Notes: generated from the letters alone by a model not told the origin. A stretch of 64,000 bases of DNA from Halorarius litoreus (GCF_024362405.1 NZ_CP101454.1:2790001-2854000); one strand, 5' to 3'; shown: positions 1-8,879, numbered from the stretch's first letter. Translations and numbers: made by a program.

Positions 1-500
1 ACGACGAAGAAGTCGCCGACGGTGCCGTTCGAGATCCACATCTTGTTGCCGTTGATGACCCACTCGTCGCCGTCCTTCTCCGCGCGCGTCGAGATGGACG
101 CCACGTCGGACCCCGCGTGCGGCTCCGAGATGGCCGCGCCGGAGACGGCCTCACCTTTGGCGACGTCGGGGAGGTACTCTTCTTTCTGCTCCTCGGTGCC
201 GAACTCGATGATGGCCTCACAGCCGAAGCCCGAGGCGAGGATACAGAACCCGATACCGGGGTCGATAGCGAACAGCTCCTCCGCGACGATCATGGTGTCG
301 AGCGGCGAGTAGCCGGCACCGCCGTAGTCGAGCGGGATGGACATGCCGGTCAGGCCCATCTCGGCGGCCTTCTCGACGATGTCGTACGGGTACTTCTCCT
401 CGACGTCGTACTCGACGGCGTGGGGGAGAATCTCGTTCTCACCGAACCGGCGGACCTCCTGCTGCATCTGTTTCTGCTCGTCTGACAGGTCGAAATCCAT
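1..500 (-). CDS. Acyl-CoA dehydrogenase, N-terminal part (runs off the window)
   Basis: This is the first ~166 residues of an FAD-dependent acyl-CoA dehydrogenase, the enzyme that makes the first double bond in fatty-acid beta-oxidation. The protein starts MDFDLSDEQKQMQQEV, typical of the family's N-terminal helical domain. The FAD/substrate signature SEPHAGSD lies near residue 135 and is followed by NGNKMWISNG near residue 155. The catalytic C-terminal domain lies beyond base 1. The ATG at 498-500 is the only start consistent with the family. The gene is divergent from the 3-hydroxyacyl-CoA dehydrogenase/hydratase at 633, with 132 bp between them, so the two probably share regulation. Family assignment is secure; substrate chain length cannot be told. 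Confidence 0.93.
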   Translation of the reverse strand, partial: MDFDLSDEQKQMQQEVRRFGENEILPHAVEYDVEEKYPYDIVEKAAEMGLTGMSIPLDYGGAGYSPLDTMIVAEELFAIDPGIGFCILASGFGCEAIIEFGTEEQKEEYLPDVAKGEAVSGAAISEPHAGSDVASISTRAEKDGDEWVINGNKMWISNGTVGDFFV

Positions 501-612
501 TCTCTCTATTATCACAATCAATCCCACATAGTTCTTCTCAAACGCACAACCCCTCGAAACGGGTTTTAGCGGCCGCAAGACCGGGCGATACGGAAAGGTT
601 CAAACCTACGCC

Positions 613-631
613 AACGTTCGTTGCGAACGTT
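613..631. promoter_or_regulatory. Perfect inverted repeat just before the fused dehydrogenase/hydratase start
   Basis: Eight-base arms AACGTTCG and CGAACGTT are separated by TTG and end one base before the ATG at 633. The position fits an operator that blocks initiation, and it lies between two divergent beta-oxidation genes. The operator role is inferred; no regulator is identified. Confidence 0.5.
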
Positions 632-632
632 C

Positions 633-2603
633 ATGGAATTCGACGAGATCGAGACCATCGCGGTGCTTGGCGCTGGCAACATGGGCCACGGCATCGCCGA
701 GGTCGCCGCGCTCGCGGGCTACGAGGTCAACCTCCGCGACATCAAAGAGGAGTTCGTCGAGAAGGGCTACGACCAGATCGAGTGGTCGCTCGAGAAACTC
801 GCCGAGAAGGAACAGATCTCCGACGAGGAGGCCGACGCCGCCATCGAGCGCGTCACGCCGTACGTCCCCGTCGAGGACGCCGTCGAGGACGTCGACGTCA
901 TCATCGAGGCCGTCCCCGAGAAGATGGAGATCAAGAAGGACGTCTACGGCGAGGTCGAGGAGTACGCGCCCGACGAGGCGCTGTTCGCCACGAACACCTC
1001 CTCGCTCTCCATCACGGAGCTCTCGGAAGTGACCGAGCGTCCCGAGCAGTTCTGCGGGATGCACTTCTTCAATCCCCCAGTCCGGATGCAGCTCGTCGAG
1101 GTCATCTCCGGTGCCCACACCGCCGAGGAGACGCTCGAGACCATCGAGCAGCTCTCGGAGGCGTTCGGCAAGACGCCCGTCCGCGTCCACAAGGACTCGC
1201 CCGGCTTCATCGTCAACCGCATCCTCGTCCCGCTGATGAACGAGGCCTGCTGGATGGTCTCGAACGACGAGGCGACCGTCAAAGAGGTCGACTCCGCGAC
1301 GAAGTTCGACATGGGCCTGCCGATGGGCGCGTTCGAACTCGGCGACCAGGTCGGCAACGACGTCACCTTCCACGTCCTCGAGTACCTCCACGAGGTGCTC
1401 GGTGACGCCTACGAACCCGCACCGTTCCTCGAGGAGACCGTCGAGGCGGAGCGGTACGGAAAGAAGACCGGCAAGGGCTTCTACGACTACGAGGACGGTG
1501 ACGGCGCCGACATCCCGACGGACGCCGGTACCGAGGCCATCAAGCACCGTCTCGCCGCCGTGATGGCCAACGAGGTCGGCCACCTCGTCGAGGGCGACGT
1601 CTCGAACCCTGCAGACATCGACGAAGCCGTGATGCTCGGCGGTGGATTCCCGGACGGCCCGGCCAAGATGGCCGACGACATCGGCCTCGACACGCTCGTC
1701 GAGGCACTCGAAGCGGCCCACGAGGAGACGGGCCACCCGCGCTTCGAGGTCAGCGAGGCGCTCCGCGAGGCCGCCGAGGCGGGGGGCTTCCACGGTGGCG
1801 ACGACGACGGCGACACCGTCGAGTTCACCAACATCGAGATCGAGTACCCTGGCGACATGGTCGGGCACATGATCCTCTCGCGTGAGGCCCGGATGAACAC
1901 CATCAATCCGGACATGCTCGACGAGATTGCGGAAGCCGTCGACATGTTCGAGGCCGACGACGATGTCCGCGCCATCCTCATCACGGGGAAGGGCGACCGC
2001 GCGTTCTCCGCGGGCGCGGACGTCACCTCCATGGCGTCCTCGGCGGACCCCATCGACGCCATCGAGCTCTCGCGACACGGCCAGTCGACGTTCGGCAAGC
2101 TCGAGGAGACCGAACTGCCCGTGCTCGCCGCCATCGACGGCTTCGCGCTCGGTGGCGGCTTCGAGCTCTCGATGTGCGCCGACCTCCGGCTCGCCTCCGA
2201 GCGCTCGGAGATTGGCCTCCCCGAACACAACCTCGGCCTCCTGCCCGGCTGGGGCGGCACCCAGCGCCTCCAGCGGCTCGTCGGCCAGTCCCGTGCGAAG
2301 GAGATCATCCTCACCGCCGAGCGGTTCGACGCCGAGACGATGTACGACTACAACGTCGTCAACGAGGTCGTCGAGAACGACGAGTTCGAGGAGCGCGCCC
2401 ACGAACTCGCCGCCGACCTCGCGGGCGGCCCGCCCATCTCGCGCCGGCTGACGAAGCGCGCGATGCACGCTGGCTGGGAGAGCGAGGAAGCCGGCCTCGA
2501 ACTCGAGTCGCAGGCGTTCGGCCACCTCATCAACACCGACGACCTCATGGAGGGCATCACGGCCTTCATGGGCGACGGTGAGCCGAACTTCGAGGGGAAG
2601 TGA
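633..2603 (+). CDS. 3-hydroxyacyl-CoA dehydrogenase / enoyl-CoA hydratase fusion
   Basis: This 656-residue bifunctional beta-oxidation enzyme hydrates 2-enoyl-CoA and oxidises the 3-hydroxyacyl-CoA. The N-terminal Rossmann domain carries the NAD motif GAGNMGHGIAEVAA (residues ~12-25). The 3HCDH signature around HFFNPPVRMQLVEV follows, then a second 3HCDH C-terminal domain (~295-395). A crotonase domain fills residues ~400-650, with the oxyanion-hole segments FSAGADVTSM and GGGFELSMCADLRLA. The order is dehydrogenase first and hydratase second, as in archaeal fusions and the reverse of bacterial FadB. An in-frame TTG at 621 would add four residues, but the ATG at 633 matches the family start. 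It is divergent from acyl-CoA dehydrogenase, and a hairpin follows the stop. Confidence 0.95.
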   Translation: MEFDEIETIAVLGAGNMGHGIAEVAALAGYEVNLRDIKEEFVEKGYDQIEWSLEKLAEKEQISDEEADAAIERVTPYVPVEDAVEDVDVIIEAVPEKMEIKKDVYGEVEEYAPDEALFATNTSSLSITELSEVTERPEQFCGMHFFNPPVRMQLVEVISGAHTAEETLETIEQLSEAFGKTPVRVHKDSPGFIVNRILVPLMNEACWMVSNDEATVKEVDSATKFDMGLPMGAFELGDQVGNDVTFHVLEYLHEVLGDAYEPAPFLEETVEAERYGKKTGKGFYDYEDGDGADIPTDAGTEAIKHRLAAVMANEVGHLVEGDVSNPADIDEAVMLGGGFPDGPAKMADDIGLDTLVEALEAAHEETGHPRFEVSEALREAAEAGGFHGGDDDGDTVEFTNIEIEYPGDMVGHMILSREARMNTINPDMLDEIAEAVDMFEADDDVRAILITGKGDRAFSAGADVTSMASSADPIDAIELSRHGQSTFGKLEETELPVLAAIDGFALGGGFELSMCADLRLASERSEIGLPEHNLGLLPGWGGTQRLQRLVGQSRAKEIILTAERFDAETMYDYNVVNEVVENDEFEERAHELAADLAGGPPISRRLTKRAMHAGWESEEAGLELESQAFGHLINTDDLMEGITAFMGDGEPNFEGK

Positions 2604-2611
2604 GGCGGACG

Positions 2612-2634
2612 CCGTCGGACCCTCGGTCCGACGG
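2612..2634. terminator. Perfect 10-bp inverted repeat after the fusion gene
   Basis: Arms CCGTCGGACC and GGTCCGACGG with a 3-base loop lie 8 bases after the stop codon. There is no T-tract, so this is either a processing or stability hairpin of the 3' end or an intergenic palindrome. A terminator role is inferred from position only. Confidence 0.45.
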
Positions 2635-2756
2635 AAGTGAGCCGGCGTTCGAATGGAAGTAGAACCAGCGGTTTTCCGAACCGCATCTCATCGGTTTTCA
2701 ACTTTTAGTTCCGCCGGCAGGCGTGGCTTCACCCCTTCCCCGTGGGAGGAGTGGAT

Positions 2757-3449
2757 ATGGAGCGGCCGTATCGCGACGAGGACTGGCTTCGGCGTCGCTA
2801 CCACGACGAGGGGGCGACCCAGAAGGAGATTGCTGAGGAATGCGACGTATCGCCCCGGACCATTCGCGACTGGATGAACCGCCACGACATCGAAACGCGC
2901 GAGGTACACGGGGAGAACCACGGACTGTACGGCGAGAAGCGGAGTGAGGAGGTGAAGCGACGAATCTCCGAGACGTTACAGGGGAGAGCGTTCACCGACG
3001 AGTGGCGACGACGACTCACTGAGAGCAACCGGGGTCGGTCGTTGACAGACGAGACGCGGGAGAAGATCAGCACCTCGCTCCGGGGAACGAAACGACCCCC
3101 GGAGACACGCCGCCGGATGAGTGAGTCGACGGCGGGTGAGGCGAACCCCAACTGGCGCGGTGGATACGACGGGCGATACGGAGCCGGATGGGCGCCGGCT
3201 CGGGCTGCCGTCATCGAGCGCGACGAGGTCTGTCAGCACTGTGGCGAGGACGGGCGTGAACGGCAGCTTCACGTCCACCACATCATCCCGGTGCGAGCGC
3301 TTCGCGCTGCCGAGGACGTTCCACTGTCCGCTGCTCACGACCTGTCGAACCTCGTCCTCCTGTGTCAGCGCTGCCACGGAAAAGCCGACTACGGGAAGCT
3401 CGGGTTCCAGTCAGGAATCGACGACCCCAGAGAGTCTGGGGACCTCTGA
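2757..3449 (+). CDS. Free-standing HNH endonuclease with HTH and NUMOD3-like repeats
   Basis: This 230-residue protein has three parts. An N-terminal helix-turn-helix (~10-40, with TQKEIAEECDVSPRTIRDW) is followed by a basic region of repeated SEEVKRRISETLQG-like units (~60-125) resembling the NUMOD3 DNA-binding modules of homing endonucleases. A C-terminal HNH nuclease (~155-215) has CQHC and CQRC zinc pairs around HVHHIIP and DLSNLVLLC. The ATG at 2757 is chosen because a strong GGAGG sits just upstream; an in-frame GTG at 2742 is an alternative. The gene ends 55 bp before an intron-containing tRNA-Glu. A homing-type nicking or cutting role is likely from the architecture; its target is unknown. 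Confidence 0.85.
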   Translation: MERPYRDEDWLRRRYHDEGATQKEIAEECDVSPRTIRDWMNRHDIETREVHGENHGLYGEKRSEEVKRRISETLQGRAFTDEWRRRLTESNRGRSLTDETREKISTSLRGTKRPPETRRRMSESTAGEANPNWRGGYDGRYGAGWAPARAAVIERDEVCQHCGEDGRERQLHVHHIIPVRALRAAEDVPLSAAHDLSNLVLLCQRCHGKADYGKLGFQSGIDDPRESGDL

Positions 3450-3471
3450 CACGCCGCATCGAGAAAGTAGC

Positions 3472-3481
3472 ATTTATACAC
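3472..3481 (+). promoter_or_regulatory. TATA box of the tRNA-Glu gene
   Basis: CATTTATACA lies about 28 bases upstream of the mature tRNA 5' end, the spacing expected of an archaeal TATA box. Confidence 0.6.
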
Positions 3482-3504
3482 CGACACCCCGGAGCATGGA
3501 GTGC

Positions 3505-3611
<107 letters not shown>

Positions 3612-3689
3612 CTTCTCAACGCTCACGCCACGAGTCACAGCTCGCGTCACCGCCGAAACCTTGTTACTACTTGCCACACAATGCCGGAC

Positions 3690-3869
3690 ATGGCCAAGAG
3701 TCAACGCTCCATCCCGCTCGAACACGTCGCGCCGGTGTACGTCGAGCCCGAGGACGGCTACGTGAACGTCCAGCAGGGCCACGGCGACCACACGCTCTAC
3801 ACGCCCGAGGAGGTCCGTGACCTCGCCGAGGAGTTGCTGGCGGCCGCCGAGACTGCCGAGCGTTCCTGA
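3690..3869 (+). CDS. Small acidic conserved-looking protein, function unknown
   Basis: A 59-residue protein starts MAKSQRSIPLEHV and contains TLYTPEEVRDLAEELL, a predicted amphipathic helix near the C-terminus. It is not recognised. The ATG at 3690 is preferred over the ATG at 3681 because a weak TATA-like TTGTTAC near 3661 lies about 27 bases upstream, fitting a leaderless transcript. It stands alone between tRNA-Glu and hsp20. The codon bias and acidic composition match the neighbouring genes, which supports real coding. Confidence 0.7.
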   Translation: MAKSQRSIPLEHVAPVYVEPEDGYVNVQQGHGDHTLYTPEEVRDLAEELLAAAETAERS

Positions 3870-3956
3870 CCCCTTTCTGTCAGCGGGCGACGGGTTAGCA
3901 TAACGCCCGCGACGTTTAATATTTCGAACCGCCTTCTAGTGGTCGGTGAATCGCTA

Positions 3957-4391
3957 ATGGCAATTCGACGATACCCCTTTGACATGTTCGACGAGATGGA
4001 ACGGATGATGGAGAGCATGCGACGCTCGATGTACGACGGCGTCGACGACGTTCGCTCCATGGCGGGCATGGGCTCGGCCCACATGAGCCTCGAGCAGACC
4101 GACGACGGCTACCTCGTCATGGCCGACATCCCGGGCTTCGAGAAGGAGGAGATCGACCTCCGCTTCGACGACGGCAAGCTCGTCGTCGACGCCCGCCACG
4201 AGGTGACCGACGAGTCGCCCGTCGGCTCCATCTCCCGCTCGCGACACATCCACGAGGCGCTCCACGTCCCCGGTGAGATCATCGAGGACGAGATCGAGGC
4301 GACCTACCGCAACGGCGTCCTCGAGGTCTCGCTGCCCACCATGGAGGCGCCCGACGAGGACGACGACGCCCACCGCATCGACATCGACTGA
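3957..4391 (+). CDS. Hsp20 / alpha-crystallin family small heat-shock protein
   Basis: This 144-residue chaperone binds unfolding proteins in the cytoplasm. A Met-rich N-terminal arm (MAIRRYPFDMFDEMERMMESM) precedes the alpha-crystallin domain (~50-140), which has DIPGFEKEEIDLRFDDGKLVV and the C-terminal strand YRNGVLEVSLP. The ATG at 3957 is chosen over a GTG at 3939, since the family starts with the amphipathic Met/Phe-rich segment. An A/T-rich promoter element TTTAATATTT at 3915-3924 lies about 37 bases upstream. Heat or salt-stress induction is expected for the family but not shown here. Confidence 0.93.
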   Translation: MAIRRYPFDMFDEMERMMESMRRSMYDGVDDVRSMAGMGSAHMSLEQTDDGYLVMADIPGFEKEEIDLRFDDGKLVVDARHEVTDESPVGSISRSRHIHEALHVPGEIIEDEIEATYRNGVLEVSLPTMEAPDEDDDAHRIDID

Positions 4392-4467
4392 TCGAGGGGA
4401 CGGGATGCACCGCGTGGCCGGGGGGCCACGTACAGATGTCTCACGGCTCGGTTCTCTTTGCCGTCCC

Positions 4468-4511
4468 CCACTCGCCTCTGGACTGTTTTCCACTCGCTTC
4501 CGGACTGTTCT
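4468..4511. repeat. Two tandem copies of a 22-bp unit
   Basis: Units beginning CCACTCGCYTCYGGACTGTT occur at 4468-4489 and 4490-4511. They lie in the non-coding gap between hsp20 and the acyl-CoA synthetase. Origin by local slippage is likely; no function is seen. Confidence 0.6.
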
Positions 4512-4537
4512 CACGTGCGTGCCGCGCCCGGAGTACC

Positions 4538-4585
4538 GACCACCCCACGCCGGGCGAACGGCCACCGGACCACCCCACGCCGGGC
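4538..4585. repeat. 18-bp direct repeat, period 30
   Basis: GACCACCCCACGCCGGGC occurs identically at 4538-4555 and 4568-4585. It is a local duplication in the gap upstream of the acyl-CoA synthetase, and a paired regulator site cannot be excluded. Confidence 0.6.
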
Positions 4586-4622
4586 AAACAGTCACCGCAG
4601 TGAATACTCCACATTGAAGTTC

Positions 4623-4641
4623 CCGTGGTGTAACACCACGG
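4623..4641. promoter_or_regulatory. Perfect inverted repeat before the acyl-CoA synthetase
   Basis: Arms CCGTGGTG and CACCACGG are separated by TAA and end 9 bases before the ATG at 4651. The geometry (8-3-8) is the same as at 613-631, before the other lipid gene, but the arm sequence differs. Operator function is inferred from position. Confidence 0.45.
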
Positions 4642-4650
4642 TAGCGACCC

Positions 4651-6627
4651 ATGGTAGAAATCGACGCACCTTGGTTCAGGGCCGAGCAGGAGTACACCGA
4701 CGAGGTGATCGGTGACTCGACGCTCGGGCGGATGTTCGAGCAGAGCGCCTCCCGGAACAGCAGCCTCGACGCCCAGTGGTACAAAGGTGGAGTCTACGAC
4801 CGCTCGCTGACACCCGATGTCCTCCCGGAGCCGCCGGCCGGCGAGTTCGCCGCGCTCACCTACGAGCGCATGCAGACCATCGTCCAGTATCTCGCTGCCG
4901 GGTTCCGGGAGCTGGGGATGGAGACGGACGACCGGGTCGGCATCTACGCCGACACCCGGATGGAGTGGGCACAGACCGACCTCGGCATCCTCACCGGTGG
5001 CGGGGTCGTCACGACCGTCTACACCGAGTCGTCGCCCTCACAGGTGCAGTACCTGCTCGACGACCCGGACGCCATGGGTGTCGTCTGTGAGAACGAGTCA
5101 CTCCTCGAGAACGTCCTCGAAGTCGAGGACGACCTCGACCTCCAGTTCATCGTCGTCATCGACAACTACGACGGGTACGAGGACCGCGACGACATCTACT
5201 CCCTGAAGGAGGTGCTCGACATCGGGCATGAGGCGTTCGACATCGAGGCGTACGAGGGCTGGCTCGCCGAGCGAACCCTCGAGGACACCGCGTCGCTCAT
5301 CTACACCTCGGGGACGACCGGCCAGCCGAAGGGCGTCCAGCTCACCCACGGGAACTTCCGCGCGAACATCAACCAGGTGCGAAAGCGGTTCGCCCCACGG
5401 CCCGACCGCGACCCGTCTGTGCCCACCGTCTCGACGGACACTCGGGCGCTGTCGTTCCTCCCACTCGCGCACGTCTTCGAGCGCACAGGGGGACACTTCT
5501 TCATGTTCGCGTCGGGCGGGACGGTCGCGTACGCCGAGTCGGCCGACACCGTCGCCGACGACATCAAGACGGTCAAACCCACGACCGCGACGTCGGTCCC
5601 CCGCGTCTACGAGCGCATCTACGACTCGATGCGCGAGCAGGCCAGCGAGTCGCCGACGAAAGAGCGCATCTTCGAGTGGGCGCTCGACGTCGCCCGTGAC
5701 TACGCCAGGACGGACGCACCTGGTGTCGGCCTCCGCGTGAAACACGCGCTCGCCGACCGCCTCGTCTTCGAGACGGTCAAAGAGCAGATGGGTGGCAACA
5801 TCGAGATGTTCATCTCGGGCGGTGGCTCGCTCTCGAAGCGACTCGCCGAGATCTTCCAGGGGATGGGCCTCCCCATCTACGAGGGCTACGGGTTGACCGA
5901 AACCGCCCCCGTCGTCTCCATCAATCCGCCGGACGACCTCCGCCCGGGCACGCTCGGGCCACCGCTGGTGGACATCGAGACGAAACTCGACGAGAGCGTC
6001 ATCTCGGCCGACCAGAAGGAGAAGGCGACCGGCGACATCGGCGAACTGCTCGTGAAGGGGCCGAACGTCACCTCGGGCTACTGGAACCGCCCCGACGCGA
6101 CCGAAGACGCCTTCACGGACGGCTGGTTCCGGACGGGCGACATCATCGAGCAGACCGACGACGGCTTCCTGGTCTACCACGACCGCCTGAAGCAGATCAT
6201 CGTACTCGACACCGGGAAGAACGTCGCTCCCGGCCCCATCGAGGACCAGTTCGCGACCTCCGACCGCATCGAGCAGACGATGGTCGTCGGTGACAACGAG
6301 AAGTTCATCGGCGCGCTGTTCGTCCCGAACTTCGAGACGCTCGGGCGCTGGGCCGAGAAGAACGACGTCGACATCCCCCGGAACAAGGCCGACGCCATCG
6401 AGGACGAGCGGGTCGTCGAGTGGATCGCCGAGGAGGTCGACGCCATCAACGAGACACTCGCGAAACACGAGCGCATCAAGGAGTTCCGGCTGGTCTCGAG
6501 CGAGTGGACCCCGGAGAACGACATGCTGACGCCGTCGATGAAGCTGAAGCGGCGCAACGTCCTCTCGGAACACGACGCGAAGGTGGCCGACATCTACGGC
6601 TACGAGACGGTCGAGGCCGACGACTAG
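4651..6627 (+). CDS. AMP-forming long-chain acyl-CoA synthetase
   Basis: This 658-residue member of the ANL superfamily activates fatty acids with ATP and CoA before beta-oxidation. The P-loop-like A3 motif is SLIYTSGTTGQPKGVQLTH (~213-231). A5 is YEGYGLTETAP (~410-420), A7 is WFRTGDI (~490) and A8 is YHDRLKQIIVLDTGKNVAPGP (~507-527), with the catalytic Lys region near the C-terminus. The length matches FAA1/COG1022-type synthetases. The start ATG at 4651 follows an inverted repeat. Its stop codon shares the palindrome CTAG with the stop of the convergent regulator gene. Context with the dehydrogenase genes at 1-2600 supports a fatty-acid role. Confidence 0.93.
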   Translation: MVEIDAPWFRAEQEYTDEVIGDSTLGRMFEQSASRNSSLDAQWYKGGVYDRSLTPDVLPEPPAGEFAALTYERMQTIVQYLAAGFRELGMETDDRVGIYADTRMEWAQTDLGILTGGGVVTTVYTESSPSQVQYLLDDPDAMGVVCENESLLENVLEVEDDLDLQFIVVIDNYDGYEDRDDIYSLKEVLDIGHEAFDIEAYEGWLAERTLEDTASLIYTSGTTGQPKGVQLTHGNFRANINQVRKRFAPRPDRDPSVPTVSTDTRALSFLPLAHVFERTGGHFFMFASGGTVAYAESADTVADDIKTVKPTTATSVPRVYERIYDSMREQASESPTKERIFEWALDVARDYARTDAPGVGLRVKHALADRLVFETVKEQMGGNIEMFISGGGSLSKRLAEIFQGMGLPIYEGYGLTETAPVVSINPPDDLRPGTLGPPLVDIETKLDESVISADQKEKATGDIGELLVKGPNVTSGYWNRPDATEDAFTDGWFRTGDIIEQTDDGFLVYHDRLKQIIVLDTGKNVAPGPIEDQFATSDRIEQTMVVGDNEKFIGALFVPNFETLGRWAEKNDVDIPRNKADAIEDERVVEWIAEEVDAINETLAKHERIKEFRLVSSEWTPENDMLTPSMKLKRRNVLSEHDAKVADIYGYETVEADD

Positions 6628-7280
6628 CTGCCGACCAGCGACGAGAGGACTCGCGACTCGGCTTTTCTGAGGTGTTCGTCGACGGTGGAGGGCGCACAGT
6701 CGAGCAGTTCGGCGATGTCCTCGTGGGTCGCCCGCCGCGGAATCTCGTAGTAGCCGAGTTCGACCGCGGCCTGGAACACTTCGAGCTGGCGGTCGGTGAG
6801 CGCCGAGAGCGTGTCGCCGTTCTCGGGGGCGTACTGACCGACCTGCTCGACGCTGATGCGGACGTCGTCGGGGAGTTCGTCGATGGCCTGCCGGAGCATC
6901 TCGTGGGTGCCGACGACGGTGGTCCGGAGGCTCCCGCGACCAGTGAATTCGAGGGGCGTGTCTATCATCAGCGCGTACGTCTGGGCGAGCGCCATCAGCG
7001 ACCCCGCCGGTTCGCCCGGGAGCACGTGGAGGTAGAGGTGGAAACAGTCGTCCTCGACGTCCAGCAGGTCGAGGTCGACGACGTCGGGGTGCTCTTCGAG
7101 CTCTGCGACGATCTCCTCCGGCTCTCCCCGGAGTTTGTAGAGCAGGACGCCCGTCCCGTCACCGAGCGCGTTGACGTGCATCAACGCCTCACGCGTGACT
7201 GTGGGGTTGTCGACGATGGCCTTGTCGACCGGGTGAATCGAGCCGTCGGCGGGTGTGAGTGTGAAATCGAAGTAGCGCAT
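6624..7280 (-). CDS. Bacterio-opsin-activator (Bat) type HTH regulator
   Basis: A 218-residue haloarchaeal transcription regulator. The N-terminal ~150 residues form a sensor-like domain (MRYFDFTLTPADGSIHPVD). The C-terminal HTH-10 domain (~158-215) has LTDRQLEVFQAAVELGYYEIPRRATHEDIAELL and STVDEHLRKAESRV. It is a paralogue of the gene at 26784-27428, which is similar over its whole length. It is convergent with the acyl-CoA synthetase and shares the CTAG stop palindrome. Target genes are unknown; regulation of the neighbouring lipid gene is possible but unproved. Confidence 0.9.
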   Translation of the reverse strand: MRYFDFTLTPADGSIHPVDKAIVDNPTVTREALMHVNALGDGTGVLLYKLRGEPEEIVAELEEHPDVVDLDLLDVEDDCFHLYLHVLPGEPAGSLMALAQTYALMIDTPLEFTGRGSLRTTVVGTHEMLRQAIDELPDDVRISVEQVGQYAPENGDTLSALTDRQLEVFQAAVELGYYEIPRRATHEDIAELLDCAPSTVDEHLRKAESRVLSSLVGS

Positions 7281-7395
7281 GCGTCCCCCGTGTGTAACGG
7301 TCTCGCCCTGAGTTGCGTCCTGAGCGAATTAGGTGTTTCGGCTGGAACAGTTTTCAAAGTAAAGCGCCCCGGCTCACCCCGGGTCCGCACTTAAG

Positions 7396-8832
7396 TCAGG
7401 ACAGGTCGCGGTAGCGCCCTTCGACGTCGAGCATCGGCTGTGGGTAGTCGACACCCAGCTCGACGCCGTAGGTCGCCGCCAGCTCATCCGAGAGCGTCCA
7501 CGGGCGGTGGGCGTAGTCGGCCGGCAGCTCCTCAAGTTCGGGGAGCCAGTGGCGGACGTACGCGGCGTTGGGGTCGTAGTACTCGGCCTGTGAGACCACG
7601 TCGAAGTACCCGTCGCGCGAGTCGTTGCCCACGCCCGCCTGATACGCCCAGTTCCCCCAGTTCGAGCAGACGTCGTAGTCGACGAGCCGCGACTCGAAGT
7701 ACGCCGCGCCCCACCGCCAGTCGACGTTCAGCGCGTCGGTGAGGAACGACGTGACGTTCTGTCGGCCCCGATTACTCATGAAGCCGGTCGCGTTCAGCTC
7801 TCGCATGTTCGCGTCGACGAACGGGACGCCCGTTTCGCCGGCGGCCCACCGCGCGAACGCTTCGCGGTCGTGGTCCCAGTCTTTCCCGGCGGCATCGCCT
7901 CGAATCCCCTGCGGGCCGAAGAACCGCGCCCCGTGTTTGGCGAATTGGAACTGGAAGAAGTCCCGCCACAGCAGCTCGAAGACGAGCCAGTACGTCGACT
8001 CGTTCGCCACGCGCTCGCGCTCGTAGCGGTCGACCTCCTCGCCGATGTACCGAGGAGAGAGACAGCCGAGCGCGAGCCACGGCGAGAGCTTCGAGGAGTA
8101 GCCCGCGCCGAGCAGGCCGTTGCGCGTCTCCTTGTACTCGCGGAGTCGGTCTTCGGTCCAGACGTAGGTTTCGAGGCGGTCGAGCCCCGCGCGTTCGCCG
8201 CCCTCGAACGCCAGCACGCCTCGGTCGTCGGGTGGGGGTGCGGGCGTGACTCCCAGGTCCGTGTTCGTCGGCACGTCGCCGGCCTCGACTGTGGGCGTCT
8301 CGACGCGCTCGGGTGTGGGCTCGGTGTCGCGGCCCTCGGCCTCCTGTTCGACCTCTTTGCGCCACGGGGTGAACGTGTCCTGAATCGACTCGACGGGCGT
8401 CGGGAGGTCGTTCACGTGGTAGAGTGTGTGGGTCCAGAACCGCTCGATTGCAACTCCGTCGGCGTCGAGTGCGCGCCGGACTGCGCGTTCCGTCTCGAAC
8501 TCCTCGGTCGCGGGTATCGTCTGGAAGTAGACCGCGTCGACGTCGACCTCGCGTGCGAGTCGCGGGAGTTCCTCGGTGGGTGCGCCGTGGCGGACGGCCA
8601 GTTCTCCGCCGCGCTCGCGCACCGACTCGCGGAGGTCGGCCACGCTCTCGCGGAGGAACGTCACTCGATGAGGGCCGGTCTTCGGCTCGTCGACGTACTG
8701 TGACTGCGTGAACTCGGCCGGGTCGAAACAGTAGACGGGGAGGATGCGGTCGGCGTCGCGGACGGCGGCCGCGAGCGTCTCGTTGTCGTGGACGCGGAGA
8801 TCGCGTCGGAACCACACGATGGCCGTCTCCAT
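7396..8832 (-). CDS. phr: Deoxyribodipyrimidine photolyase (class I)
   Basis: A 478-residue FAD enzyme that repairs UV-made cyclobutane pyrimidine dimers with blue light. The N-terminal alpha/beta antenna domain starts METAIVWFRRDLRVHDN. The C-terminal FAD domain carries YSSKLSPWLALGCLSPR and the signature FMSNRGRQNVTSFLTDALNVDWRWGA, with WGNWAYQAGVGNDSRDGYFDV. Length and motifs fit class I CPD photolyases; cryptochrome function is less likely. A perfect 9-bp hairpin at 8838-8860 sits 5 bases upstream of the ATG. The YjbQ-family gene lies 47 bases upstream on the same strand and may be co-transcribed. Confidence 0.95.
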   Translation of the reverse strand: METAIVWFRRDLRVHDNETLAAAVRDADRILPVYCFDPAEFTQSQYVDEPKTGPHRVTFLRESVADLRESVRERGGELAVRHGAPTEELPRLAREVDVDAVYFQTIPATEEFETERAVRRALDADGVAIERFWTHTLYHVNDLPTPVESIQDTFTPWRKEVEQEAEGRDTEPTPERVETPTVEAGDVPTNTDLGVTPAPPPDDRGVLAFEGGERAGLDRLETYVWTEDRLREYKETRNGLLGAGYSSKLSPWLALGCLSPRYIGEEVDRYERERVANESTYWLVFELLWRDFFQFQFAKHGARFFGPQGIRGDAAGKDWDHDREAFARWAAGETGVPFVDANMRELNATGFMSNRGRQNVTSFLTDALNVDWRWGAAYFESRLVDYDVCSNWGNWAYQAGVGNDSRDGYFDVVSQAEYYDPNAAYVRHWLPELEELPADYAHRPWTLSDELAATYGVELGVDYPQPMLDVEGRYRDLS

Positions 8833-8837
8833 GCGGT

Positions 8838-8860
8838 CTTTCGGGGCGGCTCCCCGAAAG
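8838..8860 (-). promoter_or_regulatory. Perfect 9-bp hairpin immediately upstream of the photolyase start
   Basis: Arms CTTTCGGGG and CCCCGAAAG with a 5-base loop lie between the YjbQ-family stop (8880) and the photolyase ATG (8832). It could end the upstream message or mask initiation of phr. The role is inferred from position. Confidence 0.4.
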
Positions 8861-8879
8861 CCGTGGAGAAAGCGGCACG

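Noticed and set aside
606..2525. A 639-codon open frame on the - strand opposite the dehydrogenase/hydratase fusion
   Set aside because: It is a shadow of a GC-rich gene: its translation is Arg/Val/Leu/Glu-rich with no domain, while the + strand frame has all family motifs.
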